This document shows positions 44,659 to 53,958 of a stretch of 64,000 nt of DNA, in pieces (position 1 is the stretch's first letter; every line of letters starts with the position of its first letter). The position numbers were made by a program, and so were the translations under genes. The DNA is taken from positions 1-64,000 of the forward strand of contig CAVRLX010000019.1 in NCBI GenBank assembly GCA_963721725.1, given 5' to 3'. This DNA is from RI-153 sp963721725. GTDB lineage: Bacteria > Chloroflexota > Anaerolineae > Caldilineales > Caldilineaceae. The notes beneath the pieces were generated by a model. It worked only from the letters and a program-made list of their open reading frames with translations, made no database searches and was not told the DNA's origin.

Positions 44659-45779
44659 CTCGGAGTCGTCGCCCTCATCACTTTTTTTTCCGCGGCTCCA
44701 CTGCTGCCTTCGGCTTCCTGGGCCGCCTCATCTTCCTTAAAAGCCTGCTCGGCGTCGGCACGGGCCTGGCGCATGTTCGACGCCAACTGATCGGCTTGCA
44801 AAGCTGCTTCCTGAAAGGGTTGCTTCTTCATGCGGTGGGGCAGGGCTAATTCCGCCGCCAGCAAGATATCGCGGTCGGTAATATGGGTGCGCCCTTCAAA
44901 GGCGGCCTGGGCACGCGCCGTTTTCAGGATTACAATGTCGGCGCGGTGACCGTCCACCTTGAAACTGGCGGTCAGCGCGGCGATGGTGTAGAGATCTTTG
45001 TCGGTGTAGCTGACATGTTCATAGAGATCACGGGCGGTACGGATGCGCTGGCCCAACTCGACTTCGTTGTTGGCGAAGTCAGAGGCGAACACATCTGAAT
45101 CCTGCTCGAACTGCGTGCGGCGGCGCAGGATGTTGACACGGTCGCGGGGATTGTTGATGCCCACAACGTCTACAGCGTGGGCAAACCGATCCAACAGTTG
45201 CGGGCGCAGATCGCCTTCTTCGGGGTTCATGGAGCCAACCAGCACAAAGCGGGCCGGATGTTGCACGCTGATGCCCTCGCGCTCGACCACATTGACGCCC
45301 ATCGCTGCGCTGTCCAGCAGCAGATCGACTACATGATCGTCTAATAGGTTGACTTCATCCACATAGAGCACGCCGCGATTGGCCGCAGCCAGCACGCCCG
45401 GCTCAAAGTGGCGTTCGCCCTTTTGAATGGCCTTTTCAATGTCCAACGTGCCCACCACACGATCTTCGGTGGCGCTGACAGGCAGATCAACAAAAGGGGT
45501 AGCTCGCATACTGGTGGGCAGTTTCCCGGTTTCGCGGGCCAGTTGACAGGTGGCGCACAGCCCCACGGTGTTCTCTGGCCGACAGGCAAACGGGCAGCCC
45601 TCGACTGCGTTGATGGCCGGGAGCAGCGCTGCCAATCCGCGTGCGGCGGTGGATTTGGCTGTGCCGCGCTCGCCGCGAATTAAGACGCCGCCGATGAGCG
45701 GATGCACGGCGTTTAAGATCAACGCCCGTTTCATACGCTCCTGGCCTACAATGGCTGTAAATGGATAGGTGACTCGCAT
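44655..45779 (-). CDS. Magnesium/cobalt chelatase AAA+ subunit (ChlI-like), 5' part of chlD
   Basis: 374 residues from ATG 45779, with AAGGA about 10 nt upstream. AAA+ ATPase motifs: Walker A 'RGERGTAKST' (residues 36-43 core), Walker B 'GVLYVDEVNLLDD', sensor 'LVGSMNPEEGDLRPQLLDRF' and 'VDGHRADIVILKTARA'. The Cys cluster 'GCPFAC...GLCATC' is common in ChlI/BchI. The frame ends soon after an A8 run; a -1 shift there enters the VWA frame. In other bacteria one chlD gene is known to yield both a short AAA+ product and the full ChlD by programmed frameshifting, and the layout here fits. Confidence 0.88.
   Translation of the reverse strand: MRVTYPFTAIVGQERMKRALILNAVHPLIGGVLIRGERGTAKSTAARGLAALLPAINAVEGCPFACRPENTVGLCATCQLARETGKLPTSMRATPFVDLPVSATEDRVVGTLDIEKAIQKGERHFEPGVLAAANRGVLYVDEVNLLDDHVVDLLLDSAAMGVNVVEREGISVQHPARFVLVGSMNPEEGDLRPQLLDRFAHAVDVVGINNPRDRVNILRRRTQFEQDSDVFASDFANNEVELGQRIRTARDLYEHVSYTDKDLYTIAALTASFKVDGHRADIVILKTARAQAAFEGRTHITDRDILLAAELALPHRMKKQPFQEAALQADQLASNMRQARADAEQAFKEDEAAQEAEGSSGAAEKKVMRATTPR
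44682..44689 (-). promoter_or_regulatory. Candidate -1 ribosomal frameshift site (A8)
   Basis: On the minus strand GCG GAA AAA AAA GTG reads in frame 0. A -1 slip gives AAA AGT GAT GAG and joins the VWA frame. GGAG lies 6 nt upstream of the A run, a possible Shine-Dalgarno-like stimulator. A homopolymer sequencing error (A9 in reality) is the competing explanation. Confidence 0.5.
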
Positions 45780-46113
45780 TGACTGGATTCCTTTAAACTC
45801 ACTGCTGACGGATGAATCAGTGGCGGCAGGCAACCGATGTTTGCGAACTGTCAGCCTGTCGTCAGATCACTGGGAAGGTATGAACACCACTAAATCGGTA
45901 GAGTAATAGTCAGTTTGATTATACCCGTTTTGATTATACCCGTTTTGATTATGCCGGTTTGATTATAAACGACAGCCAGAGGCAGGACAAACCTTTGACG
46001 CTCCAGCATTCGTCCCGGTCCGATGCACTATTTGTCGGTTGACCGCGAAACCTTTTCGCCGTTTATTCGTAGTATATTTTGGCGGAGCCGCAGACACAAA
46101 AGGTATGATTCTT
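45780..46113. other. 334-bp intergenic region between divergent chelatase and sigma-factor genes
   Basis: The only structured element is the tandem repeat at 45911-45970. The AT-rich copies contain GATTATA boxes, so promoters for either side may lie here. No gene is supported. Confidence 0.4.
45911..45970. repeat. Four tandem 15-bp repeats in the chelatase/sigma intergenic region
   Basis: Units at 45911-45925, 45926-45940, 45941-45955 and 45956-45970 follow the consensus CGTTTTGATTATACC. The two inner copies and the first are nearly identical; the fourth is shifted by one base. This is the only iteron-like array in the window and is placed like an operator or stacked -10 elements. Confidence 0.75.
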
Positions 46114-46788
46114 ATGACAGAAAGTGCAACGCCCCTTTATAGCCAGGAACAACAGTGGTTGGATCTGGCACGCGGGGGAGATCGCAAGGCATTTGGTCGT
46201 TTGGTAGAGGCGTATCAGCGCCCTGTTTTCAACTTGACCTATCGCATGTTGGGCAACGCAGAGGAGGCCGAAGACGCCGCCCAGGAAGCATTCCTGCGGG
46301 CCTATGCCCGGCTGCACCAATATGATCCGGGGCACAAGTTTAGCACGTGGCTCTTTTCCATTGCGAACCATCACTGTATCGACCGTCTGCGCAAGCGCCG
46401 GGCCACGTTGGTTTCTCTGGAAGATTCACCGCTGATCTATACGCTGGAAAGCGAAACCGCCCGCCCAGAAGATCACCTGCTGGCCCAGGAGCGATCCCAG
46501 GAAATTCAGGGGCTGCTCGATCAACTGGAGCCGGACTACCGCACGCCCCTGGTGCTTCGCTATTGGCACGAATACAGCTATCAAGAAATAGCCGATATGA
46601 TGGGCATCAGTCTGGCCGCCGTGAAGAGCCGTCTCTTCCGCGCACGCCAAAAGCTGGCCGAGTCGTATGCCAGTTCTGGCGCAACGGCCAGCCCGATTGG
46701 ATTGGCCGCCCGCCAGACAGAACGCAGCAAGGCGGGTCGCGAAGCGACGATCGGTTCGGTACAAATGGCAACTGTATTTGGACGTTAA
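46114..46788 (+). CDS. ECF-type RNA polymerase sigma factor
   Basis: 224 residues from ATG 46114; an ATG at 46105 is too close to the ribosome-binding site AAAAGG. Sigma region 2 is seen in 'AFGRLVEAYQRPVFNLTYRM' and 'EEAEDAAQEAFLRAYARLHQ', and region 4 in 'YRTPLVLRYWHEYSYQEIAD' followed by 'MMGISLAAVKSRLFRARQKL'. It directs RNA polymerase to a stress or envelope regulon. The next gene, 37 bp on, encodes its likely membrane anti-sigma factor. Confidence 0.93.
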   Translation: MTESATPLYSQEQQWLDLARGGDRKAFGRLVEAYQRPVFNLTYRMLGNAEEAEDAAQEAFLRAYARLHQYDPGHKFSTWLFSIANHHCIDRLRKRRATLVSLEDSPLIYTLESETARPEDHLLAQERSQEIQGLLDQLEPDYRTPLVLRYWHEYSYQEIADMMGISLAAVKSRLFRARQKLAESYASSGATASPIGLAARQTERSKAGREATIGSVQMATVFGR

Positions 46789-46825
46789 GCAAGGCCGGGA
46801 ATGGTCCGGCAAGAATGAGGACTGT

Positions 46826-47413
46826 ATGAGCCAAACCATGATGATCCCAGAAACTGATACTACCCGCCACGATGATTGGACTATGTTAATGTCGTTGGCC
46901 CTGGATGGGCTGTTGGATAGCGACGAACAGCAGCGGCTGGATCTGCATCTGTCCGATTGTGAGCCGTGTCAACACCAATGGCAGATCTGGCAAAGCATTG
47001 ACAACAGCTTCCAAGCGCCCCCCTGGGTGATCCCCACAGCTGACTTTGTGCAACGAGTAGATCAACGAATTGAAACACTGCAAACCGTGCGCGAACGACG
47101 CGTGGCGTGGACGCTGGCGTTGTTGACGATCCTCGTATGGGCGGTTGGCTTTGCGGGCACAGGATTACTCTTTACACTGCTGATTTATAATGGCGTGGGC
47201 TGGTTTGCCGAGACTCTTCAGTGGATCAGCAACGCTTGGCGCACGATGACCACGGTGGCAACGACTCTATGGGGAGTGGTGGTGGGACTGAGCCAGAATC
47301 CTAACACGATAAATCTGCTGCTTGGGTATGTTGCGTTGGCCTTGGCTATGCTCACCGGATGGGGCTATCTTTTGCGCCGCAGCCTGCGCCCCTTTGAGGT
47401 TGGAGCAGCCTAA
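46826..47413 (+). CDS. Membrane anti-sigma factor with zinc-finger (zf-HC2-type) domain
   Basis: 195 residues from ATG 46826. The cytoplasmic N-terminus has the HxxxCxxC zinc motif (His41, Cys45, Cys48: 'HLSDCEPC'), the mark of ZAS anti-sigma factors. Two to three membrane helices follow ('WTLALLTILVWAVGFAGTGL', 'LLLGYVALALAMLTGWGYLL'). It would hold the upstream ECF sigma factor until an envelope signal releases it. The third gene of the unit is an envelope protein, which may be the signal source or a target. Confidence 0.88.
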   Translation: MSQTMMIPETDTTRHDDWTMLMSLALDGLLDSDEQQRLDLHLSDCEPCQHQWQIWQSIDNSFQAPPWVIPTADFVQRVDQRIETLQTVRERRVAWTLALLTILVWAVGFAGTGLLFTLLIYNGVGWFAETLQWISNAWRTMTTVATTLWGVVVGLSQNPNTINLLLGYVALALAMLTGWGYLLRRSLRPFEVGAA

Positions 47414-47445
47414 TCTATCTTCACCATTGGAAAGTTGGGACCGTT

Positions 47446-48988
47446 ATGAAACGCCTTTCTTCGCACCAACTCTGGTTTTTGTCCGCAATCATGATAAGCC
47501 TGATCACACTGGGCGTGCTGTTTGCGCCTGCGGCCCAGGCCCAATCTCGACCGGAGCGCCCGCCACAAACCCGCTGGGCAGCCAATCTGCCTGCACCGCT
47601 GGCAGATCAGCAAATCTTTAACGAAGATTTTACCGTGGAATCCGGCCAACTCATCGAGGACAATGTGGCTGTCTTTCGCGGTGATGTCGAGATTGAAGAA
47701 GGGGGCATTATTCGCGGTGACCTTTCGGTCTTTGGCGGTGATGTCTCGATTGCTGGCACAGTGGAAGGCAATCTGGCGGTCATGGGCGGGGACGTGGAGT
47801 TGAAAGGCACAGCGCGGCATCACCGGCGATGTAAGCGTACTGGGCGGCGATCTCGACCGCGACCGCGATGCCATCATTGGCGGCACTTTTGTAGGCAGCG
47901 GCGAAACTGATCCAGAAAACTCGGAGTTCATGCCCACGATGCCAGCCATGCCAGCCATGCCGGCTGAGATGGGAAGTCGTGAACGCAACAGCCAGCCTTT
48001 TATTATTGCGATCTTTTTGCGGCTGCTTCAAGCCATTTTATGGACAGTACTGATCACCGGGCTTGTGCTGCTGCTGGCTTGGCTCTTCCCTAAACAGATC
48101 AGCTCCATTCAGAAGACAGCCGTGGGCGAACCAGCCCTCAGCTTTGCGACCGGGCTAATCGTCTCGCTGGCGGCGCTACTTCTGGGTGGGCTGCTCTTTG
48201 TTACGCTCTGTCTTGCGCCCTTTTCGCTGTTACTCTGGGCGCTGCTGGCTGTGGTGACGCTGGTGGGCTGGACGGTGATCTCGGTCTGGCTGGGCGACCA
48301 AGTGGAAAAGGCGCTGGTGCGCCAGCCTGGGTTGCACTTGCACTCCGCCATTCCGCTAACGCTGGGGGCGCTGTTGCTCACAGGGGCCACCTTCTTCGCC
48401 TGGAGTCTGCTGCCCTGCCTGGGATTGGTCGCCGCCGTGCTCATTGGGTCCACAGGTACAGGGGCTGTGCTGGTCCATCTGGCCCGTCGAGCCAACCTGA
48501 CTGGCAGCACAACGGCTCGCACGGATGCCGCCAGCATGGAGCCATCCACCGTGGCGGTGAGCTATCCGGGGCAGACAACACCGCAACCGGCGGCCACAGT
48601 CGACACCGTTGCAGCGAGTCCCGATACCGTAGAGGCCACAGCCACCGGCCTCACCGAGGCTGCGGAGATCCCTGCCGAGAGTCCGGCGGTGACGCTTGCA
48701 ACCGATCCCACGGCTGATTTTGTCACTGGCGAGGAGTTGGGCCTGACCGATGCCGAGCGTGCGGAATTGCGCCAGGGAGCGGGCATCGCTCAGGAGGCGG
48801 ATAATTTCCTGCGCATTCAAGGAATCGGCCCAACTCTTAACCAAGCCCTGGCGGATGCGGGCATCACGACCTATGCTCAACTGGCAAGCTTGGGTGTGGA
48901 CGAACTGGCCGCGATCCTGGGCTGGCCGCCGGAACGTGTTGTGCGCGATCGGTTGCGTGAACAAGCCAGCGAGTTGGCGACGCAATAG
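47446..48988 (+). CDS. Polymer-forming (bactofilin-like) membrane protein with C-terminal HhH domain (frameshifted)
   Basis: About 514 residues after joining two frames. Signal peptide (residues 1-32, ending 'APAAQAQ'), then a right-handed beta-helix of the bactofilin/polymer-forming type: 'DNVAVFRGDVEIEEGGIIRG', 'GDLSVFGGDVSIAGTVEGNL', 'GDVSVLGGDLDRDRDAIIGG'. Three to four membrane helices follow, then an Ala/Thr-rich linker and a helix-hairpin-helix domain ('FLRIQGIGPTLNQALADAGI', 'YAQLASLGVDELAAILGW'). The frame breaks near 47811-47816 in GC-rich sequence. It lies 32 bp after the anti-sigma gene, so it is probably part of the sigma regulon. The fusion of an external beta-helix with an HhH tail is unusual. 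Confidence 0.78.
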
Positions 48989-49034
48989 AATCGTCATCCA
49001 CTCGTTGGCGTAAAACAAAAAATCTGGCATACTG

Positions 49035-49066
49035 GTACGGGCTTATCGATCAGGCCCGTACTTTTT
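49035..49066 (+). terminator. Intrinsic terminator of the sigma/anti-sigma operon
   Basis: An 8-bp stem GTACGGGC/GCCCGTAC (49035-49042 with 49054-49061), 11-nt loop, then five T. Confidence 0.75.
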
Positions 49067-49091
49067 ATGCTCCCCATTTCGGAAAGCCACC

Positions 49092-50783
49092 ATGATTGCT
49101 GTTCACCTTCACGCGCTCAGCATCACCTATATCGCCAAGCCCATTTTCACCGATCTTGCTTGGGAAATTCATGATAACCGCTGTGTAGGGTTGGTGGGGC
49201 CTAACGGCGCGGGCAAATCTACCCTGCTACGTCTGATTGCCGGCGATCTCCAAGCCGACAGCGGCAGCATTGTGCGTGCCAGCGGTCTCACTGTGGGCTA
49301 TCTGCGCCAAGAACCACCGTTGACACCGGGCCGCACAGTCTGGGAAGAGGCATTGACCGCTTCGGCGCGGCTGGCCGAAATTGAAATTGCTCTGGCCCAA
49401 TGTGAAGCAAAGTTGGCCGATCCAGCGGTCTATGGCGACGACGTACGCTTGGTTGCGGTCCTAGATGAACAGGCCCGCTTGCTCCAACGTTTTGAAGAAA
49501 TGGGCGGCCTCAACTATGAGGGGCGCGTACGGTCGGCGCTGGCCCAGGTGGGCTTTGAGGGAGAGCAAGCGTTGGCACTGCTCACCGACACGCTCAGCGG
49601 CGGACAACGCAAGTTGCTGGGGCTGGCAAAACTACTGGTGGAACAGCCCAGCTTGCTGCTGCTAGACGAACCGGATAATCATTTGGACATGACGGGCAAG
49701 GCGCTGCTGGAGGGCCTGATCCGCAACTACAAGGGCGGCGTGGTCATCGTCTCCCACGACCGCTATCTGCTCGACGTGGTGGCCGACGAGATTGCCGATC
49801 TGGAGGATGGCAAGATCACCCTCTATCCGGGCAACTATTCGGAATTTGCCTTTGAAAAACAGGCGCGACTGATGCGCCAGCAACAGATGTTCCAGGCCCA
49901 GCAAAAGGAGATCACGCGGCTGGAACAGGCGGCCAAACGGCTGCTGATCTGGGGGCGCACCTATGACAATGAAAAGTTGATCAAACGGGGCAAATCCATC
50001 GAGAAGCGTATCGAACGCATTGAGCGCATCGACAAACCCGTATTAGAACGTCGCCGCATGGCGCTGGAACTGGCGGGCTGGCGCGGCAGCAACAAAGTGT
50101 TGGAACTGGCAAACGTCGATAAACACTTTCCCACGGCAGACGGCGACGAGACCATCATCCTGGCTGGGCTGGATCTGCTACTTTGGCACGGCGAGCGTGT
50201 CGGCGTGGTTGGCCCCAACGGGGCGGGCAAATCGGTGCTTTTCCGGCTGATCTTAGGTGAAGACATAGTCAGCGGTGGTAGGATTAGCCTGGGGCCGAGT
50301 GTGCGCGTCGGCTACTATGCCCAACAGCACGAAACGCTTGACGATACGCGTACATTGGTCGAAACTGTACGTCGGGCAGCCCCCATGACCGAAAGCAGCG
50401 CCGTCAGCTTTTTGGGCAAGTTTCTCTTCACCTATGAACAGTGCCGGTCGGCGGTGCGCACGCTCTCTGGCGGCGAACGTAGCCGCTTGCAGATGGCGCT
50501 GCTTATGCTCTCCAACGCCAACTTTTTGCTGTTGGACGAACCCACCAACAACTTGGATATTGCCGCCGTTGAAGTGCTGGAAGAGGTGCTGGACGAATTT
50601 GAAGGGACTGTGCTGGTAATCTCCCATGACCGCTATTTTCTTGACCGCACGGTACAGCGCATTGTCGAACTGGACCAGGGCACGCTCACCGAGTATGTAG
50701 GCGGCTACAGCGACTATCAAGCGGAGAAAGCCGCCAAAGCCAACCGCAAAAAGTCGTTGGCCCTTCCCCGCCGGCCTAAGTAG
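49092..50783 (+). CDS. ABC-F family ATPase
   Basis: 563 residues with two ABC domains and no membrane part, the mark of ABC-F translation factors. Walker A 'GPNGAGKST' and 'GPNGAGKSV', signatures 'LSGGQRKLLGLAKLL' and 'LSGGERSRLQMALLM', Walker B 'LLLLDEPDNHLDM' and 'FLLLDEPTNNLDI'. The linker between them ('YDNEKLIKRGKSIEKRIERI') is the P-site tRNA-interaction motif region. It probably acts on the ribosome as an EttA/Uup-like factor. Whether it also gives antibiotic resistance cannot be read. It starts 25 bp after a terminator, so it is its own unit. Confidence 0.93.
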   Translation: MIAVHLHALSITYIAKPIFTDLAWEIHDNRCVGLVGPNGAGKSTLLRLIAGDLQADSGSIVRASGLTVGYLRQEPPLTPGRTVWEEALTASARLAEIEIALAQCEAKLADPAVYGDDVRLVAVLDEQARLLQRFEEMGGLNYEGRVRSALAQVGFEGEQALALLTDTLSGGQRKLLGLAKLLVEQPSLLLLDEPDNHLDMTGKALLEGLIRNYKGGVVIVSHDRYLLDVVADEIADLEDGKITLYPGNYSEFAFEKQARLMRQQQMFQAQQKEITRLEQAAKRLLIWGRTYDNEKLIKRGKSIEKRIERIERIDKPVLERRRMALELAGWRGSNKVLELANVDKHFPTADGDETIILAGLDLLLWHGERVGVVGPNGAGKSVLFRLILGEDIVSGGRISLGPSVRVGYYAQQHETLDDTRTLVETVRRAAPMTESSAVSFLGKFLFTYEQCRSAVRTLSGGERSRLQMALLMLSNANFLLLDEPTNNLDIAAVEVLEEVLDEFEGTVLVISHDRYFLDRTVQRIVELDQGTLTEYVGGYSDYQAEKAAKANRKKSLALPRRPK

Positions 50784-50945
50784 GGGTGGGCCGCACCCGT
50801 GTGGTTGCCAATCATAGCGCGCAAGGCAATGAGTAGTGTATATTACTTCGTGTGCGGTCCCCGCCAGCACATGATAGAGACCGAACGCATTGATAACGAT
50901 CTGTGTTTCAACGATCCGTGTTTCAACTAGCCCACCTCAAATCCT

Positions 50946-52064
50946 ATGACCTACTACTATACCCCCTTTCTTGAAAAAAGCAGTTTAGATACATTGCCCT
51001 TTGAAGACCGCTTCCACATGCCCGCCGAGTGGGAACCCCACGCCCGCTGTTGGATGTTGTGGCCGCTGCGCTCCGATGTCTGGCGGCGCGAGGCGACACC
51101 GGCGCAAAGCGCGTTTGTTGAAGTCGCCGAAACCATCGCCCGCTTTGAGCCGGTGACCATGGGCGTATCGCCCATGTACTATGAGAAAGCGCGCCGCCAG
51201 CTTTCCGAGGCCATCGAAGTCGTGGAAATGCTCTATAACGATGCCTGGATGCGCGACATTGGCCCCACTTTTTTGATCAACCCTGATGGCGAGGTGCGCG
51301 GGATCGACTGGGAGTTTAACGCCTGGGGCGGACTCTACGCCGACTATGGGCAAGATCAGGGTGTGGCGCGTCGGGTGCTGGACTATGCAGATCTGCCGCG
51401 CTATGCCGCCGATTTTGTCATGGAGGGCGGCGCTATTCATGTGGACGGCGAAGGCACATTGCTGGCTGTGGAAGAAAATCTACTCAACGACAACCGTAAT
51501 CCCCACCTGAGCCAACGAGAGATTGAAGGCGCGCTGTGTGAATATCTCAACGTGCAAAAAGTGATCTGGCTGCCCTATGGTGTCTTTGAAGATGAGACTG
51601 ACGGCCATGTGGACAACCTCTGCTGCTTTGTGCGCCCTGGCGTGGTGGCCCTCACTTGGACCGACGACCCCGGCGATCCCCAATATGCGCGCTCGCTGTT
51701 GGCCTATGAAGCCCTCGCCGCCGCCACCGATGCCCGCGGGCACAAACTGGAGATCCACAAAATCCACCAACCCGGCCCGCTCTATCTTTCCCACGACGAA
51801 GCCTTTGGCGTTGAACGCAAGGGCGGATCATTTGAACGGTTGCCCGGTCAGCGGTTAGCCGCCTCCTACATCAACCATTACATTGCCAATGGTGGCGTCA
51901 TCGTCCCGACTTTTGACGATCCCTTTGACGATCTGGCGCTGGCCCAACTGGCCGCGCTTTATCCCGGTCGCGAAGTTGTCGGCATCCCGACGCGAGAGAT
52001 TTTGCTCGGCGGCGGCAATATCCACTGCATCACACAGCAAGAGCCAAGAGGCATGGCAAGGTGA
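50946..52064 (+). CDS. aguA: Agmatine deiminase
   Basis: 372 residues. Guanidino-modifying enzyme that converts agmatine to N-carbamoylputrescine in the arginine-decarboxylase route to putrescine. Conserved blocks: 'RFHMPAEWEPHARCWMLWPL', 'NDAWMRDIGPTFLIN', 'WEFNAWGGLYADYGQD', 'EGGAIHVDGEGTLLAVEE', 'DETDGHVDNLCCFVRPG' and the catalytic Cys361 in 'GGGNIHCITQQ'. Length and motifs fit AguA rather than peptidylarginine deiminase. No N-carbamoylputrescine amidase gene is adjacent. A long palindrome follows. Confidence 0.93.
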   Translation: MTYYYTPFLEKSSLDTLPFEDRFHMPAEWEPHARCWMLWPLRSDVWRREATPAQSAFVEVAETIARFEPVTMGVSPMYYEKARRQLSEAIEVVEMLYNDAWMRDIGPTFLINPDGEVRGIDWEFNAWGGLYADYGQDQGVARRVLDYADLPRYAADFVMEGGAIHVDGEGTLLAVEENLLNDNRNPHLSQREIEGALCEYLNVQKVIWLPYGVFEDETDGHVDNLCCFVRPGVVALTWTDDPGDPQYARSLLAYEALAAATDARGHKLEIHKIHQPGPLYLSHDEAFGVERKGGSFERLPGQRLAASYINHYIANGGVIVPTFDDPFDDLALAQLAALYPGREVVGIPTREILLGGGNIHCITQQEPRGMAR

Positions 52065-52081
52065 TCGGGTGCGGAGAAATC

Positions 52082-52159
52082 GTAGGGGCATGAGGTGGGG
52101 CGGGCTAACTGCTACATTTCTACCCAGACAAGATTTCTCGCCCCACCTCATGCCCCTAC
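52082..52159. repeat. 21-bp perfect inverted repeat between aguA and the C45 peptidase gene
   Basis: GTAGGGGCATGAGGTGGGGCG (52082-52102) is exactly complementary to 52139-52159. GAAATC/GATTTC next to the arms suggests an older, longer palindrome. Confidence 0.65.
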
Positions 52160-52205
52160 AGGTTCGCAAACCGAATTGACATTAATCCCCAAAAAAGGGT
52201 TACCC

Positions 52206-53287
52206 ATGACAAAACTCCGTCTTCTCGAACTCTCCGGCACGCCCTACGAAATTGGCTATGCCCACGGGCGAGCTTTTGCGGATGACATTCGCCGCTATAC
52301 CGAAGAGCGTGTGGCGTTGGCGGGCGGGGCTGGGTGGACCGGCCACGATCTGCCGCAGGATGAAGTGCTGGCCCTGGGCGAAGCCTGTGTGGCCGAGCAC
52401 CGCGCCGATGCGCCCGATCTAATGGAAGAGTTGCAGGGCATCGCCGACGCCACCGGGCTGACGCTGGCCGAGTTGGTGATCACCAATGGCTTCACCGATT
52501 TTGTGGACACCGTCTACAGCTATGCTCGCCAACGTGTACCCACGCTGCAAGCTGCCGATGATTGTACAGCCTTTATTGTGCCCGACGCCCACGCCGAGGG
52601 GGGTAAGGGCTTCTTTGGGCAGACATGGGACATGCACGCTACTTCCACCGAGTTTGTGGTGTTGTTGCGCGTGCAACCTGAAAGCGGGCCATCCTGCCTT
52701 ACCTTTACAATTACCGGCTGTGTGGGCATGATCGGCATGAACAGCGCCGGCATTGCCGTGGGCATCAACAACTTGTTGGGCGGCGATGGACAGGTGGGCG
52801 TGACCTGGCCTTTCGTGGTGCGCAAGGCATTGCAACAGACCAACATCGACGCCGCCCTGCGCTCTATCACCGAGGCCAAGCTGGCCGGTGCGCACAACTA
52901 TCTGCTTTTTGATGGCGCGGGTAAGGGCTACAACATTGAAGCCACCGCCACCGCCACCTATGTTACGGCTTTGGGCGCAGAGCCACTGGTGCATACCAAC
53001 CACTGTGTCGTGGAAGAGACTCGTGCGCGTCTGTCGTCCGCGGCACGGCGGCCTCGCAGGCTAACACGGAGGCACGTCTGGCGCGTGCCACGGACCTGTT
53101 GCAAGGGGACAAAATCACGCCGGATGCACTGATGGCCCTCACGCGTGACGAGACGATCTGCGTGCGCGGCACACCGCCCATGCACATTGAAAGCTGCGGT
53201 GCGGCGATTATGCGCCCATCCACTGGCGATTTTTGGGCAGTGTGGGGTCTACCAGCGGAAAACGACTACGAACATTTCACGGTGTAA
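52206..53287 (+). CDS. C45-family Ntn hydrolase (acyl-CoA:6-APA acyltransferase-like) (frameshifted)
   Basis: About 360 residues from ATG 52206 after joining two frames. The N-terminal part ('SGTPYEIGYAHGRAFADDIR') is typical of C45 proenzymes. The predicted autoproteolytic nucleophile is Cys120 in 'AADDCTAFIVPDA'. The downstream beta sandwich has 'GQTWDMHATS', 'VGMIGMNSAGIAVGINNLLG' and 'LVHTNHCVVEETRAR'. The frame breaks at about 53025-53045 and resumes as 'NTEARLARATDLLQGDKITP'. Family members cleave or transfer acyl amides; the substrate here is unknown. A GNAT gene begins 3 bp after the stop. Confidence 0.85.
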
Positions 53288-53289
53288 TC

Positions 53290-53928
53290 ATGGCCGAGAT
53301 CAAAATTGTCAACGTGCATCCCAACTATGCCGAGGCGCTAGAGCAACTTCAGCGCGATTGTTTCCCCACGCTGGGCGCGCATGAACGTATGACCACGGCT
53401 CATTTTCTGCGCCACTGCGAGATCTTCCCCGAAGGTGAGTTTGTGGCGCTGGCGGAGGAACGGGTAGTGGGACTGGGATCAGGCTTTTTCTGTGAGTTTG
53501 ACTTTACCCATCCCAACCATACCTTTCAGGAGATGATTGACGGCGGCTACTACAGCCATCATGATCCCAACGGGGAGTATTATTACGGGGCGGATATTAG
53601 CGTTCATCCCGACTTCCGCGGCATGGGCATCGGGCGCATGTTATATGCTGCACGCAAAGACGTGGTGCGGCGTTTCAACAAAAAGGGCATTGTGGCCGGT
53701 GGCATGATCCCCGGCTATGAGCGCTACCGAGATCGCCTGAGTATCCCCGAATATGTGGATCATGTGGTTAGCGGCACCCTGACCGACCCCACACTCTCCT
53801 TTCAACTGCGCCAGGGCTTTGTGGTGCTGGGCCTGTTGGAAAACTACATTGAGGATAGCGCCTCGGACAACTGGGCCACGCTGATCTTCTGGCCGAATGT
53901 AGCCTATCGGGAGAGCGCAAAAAAATAA
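53290..53928 (+). CDS. GNAT-family N-acetyltransferase
   Basis: 212 residues from ATG 53290. The acetyl-CoA site is 'ADISVHPDFRGMGIGRMLYA' (R/QxxGxG/A core). 'FVALAEERVVGLGSGFF' is the beta-strand pair before it. The C-terminal half ('VVLGLLENYIEDSASDNWAT') is close to the large GNATs that accompany C45 or nitrilase-like hydrolases. The acceptor is unknown. It is coupled to the C45 gene and followed 30 bp later by a flavin oxidoreductase. Confidence 0.88.
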   Translation: MAEIKIVNVHPNYAEALEQLQRDCFPTLGAHERMTTAHFLRHCEIFPEGEFVALAEERVVGLGSGFFCEFDFTHPNHTFQEMIDGGYYSHHDPNGEYYYGADISVHPDFRGMGIGRMLYAARKDVVRRFNKKGIVAGGMIPGYERYRDRLSIPEYVDHVVSGTLTDPTLSFQLRQGFVVLGLLENYIEDSASDNWATLIFWPNVAYRESAKK

Positions 53929-53958
53929 CCGCACAAGACAGCGATTTGAAAGGACCCT

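Noticed and set aside
45911..45970. CRISPR-like array
   Set aside because: Units are contiguous 15-bp repeats without spacers and no cas gene is near.
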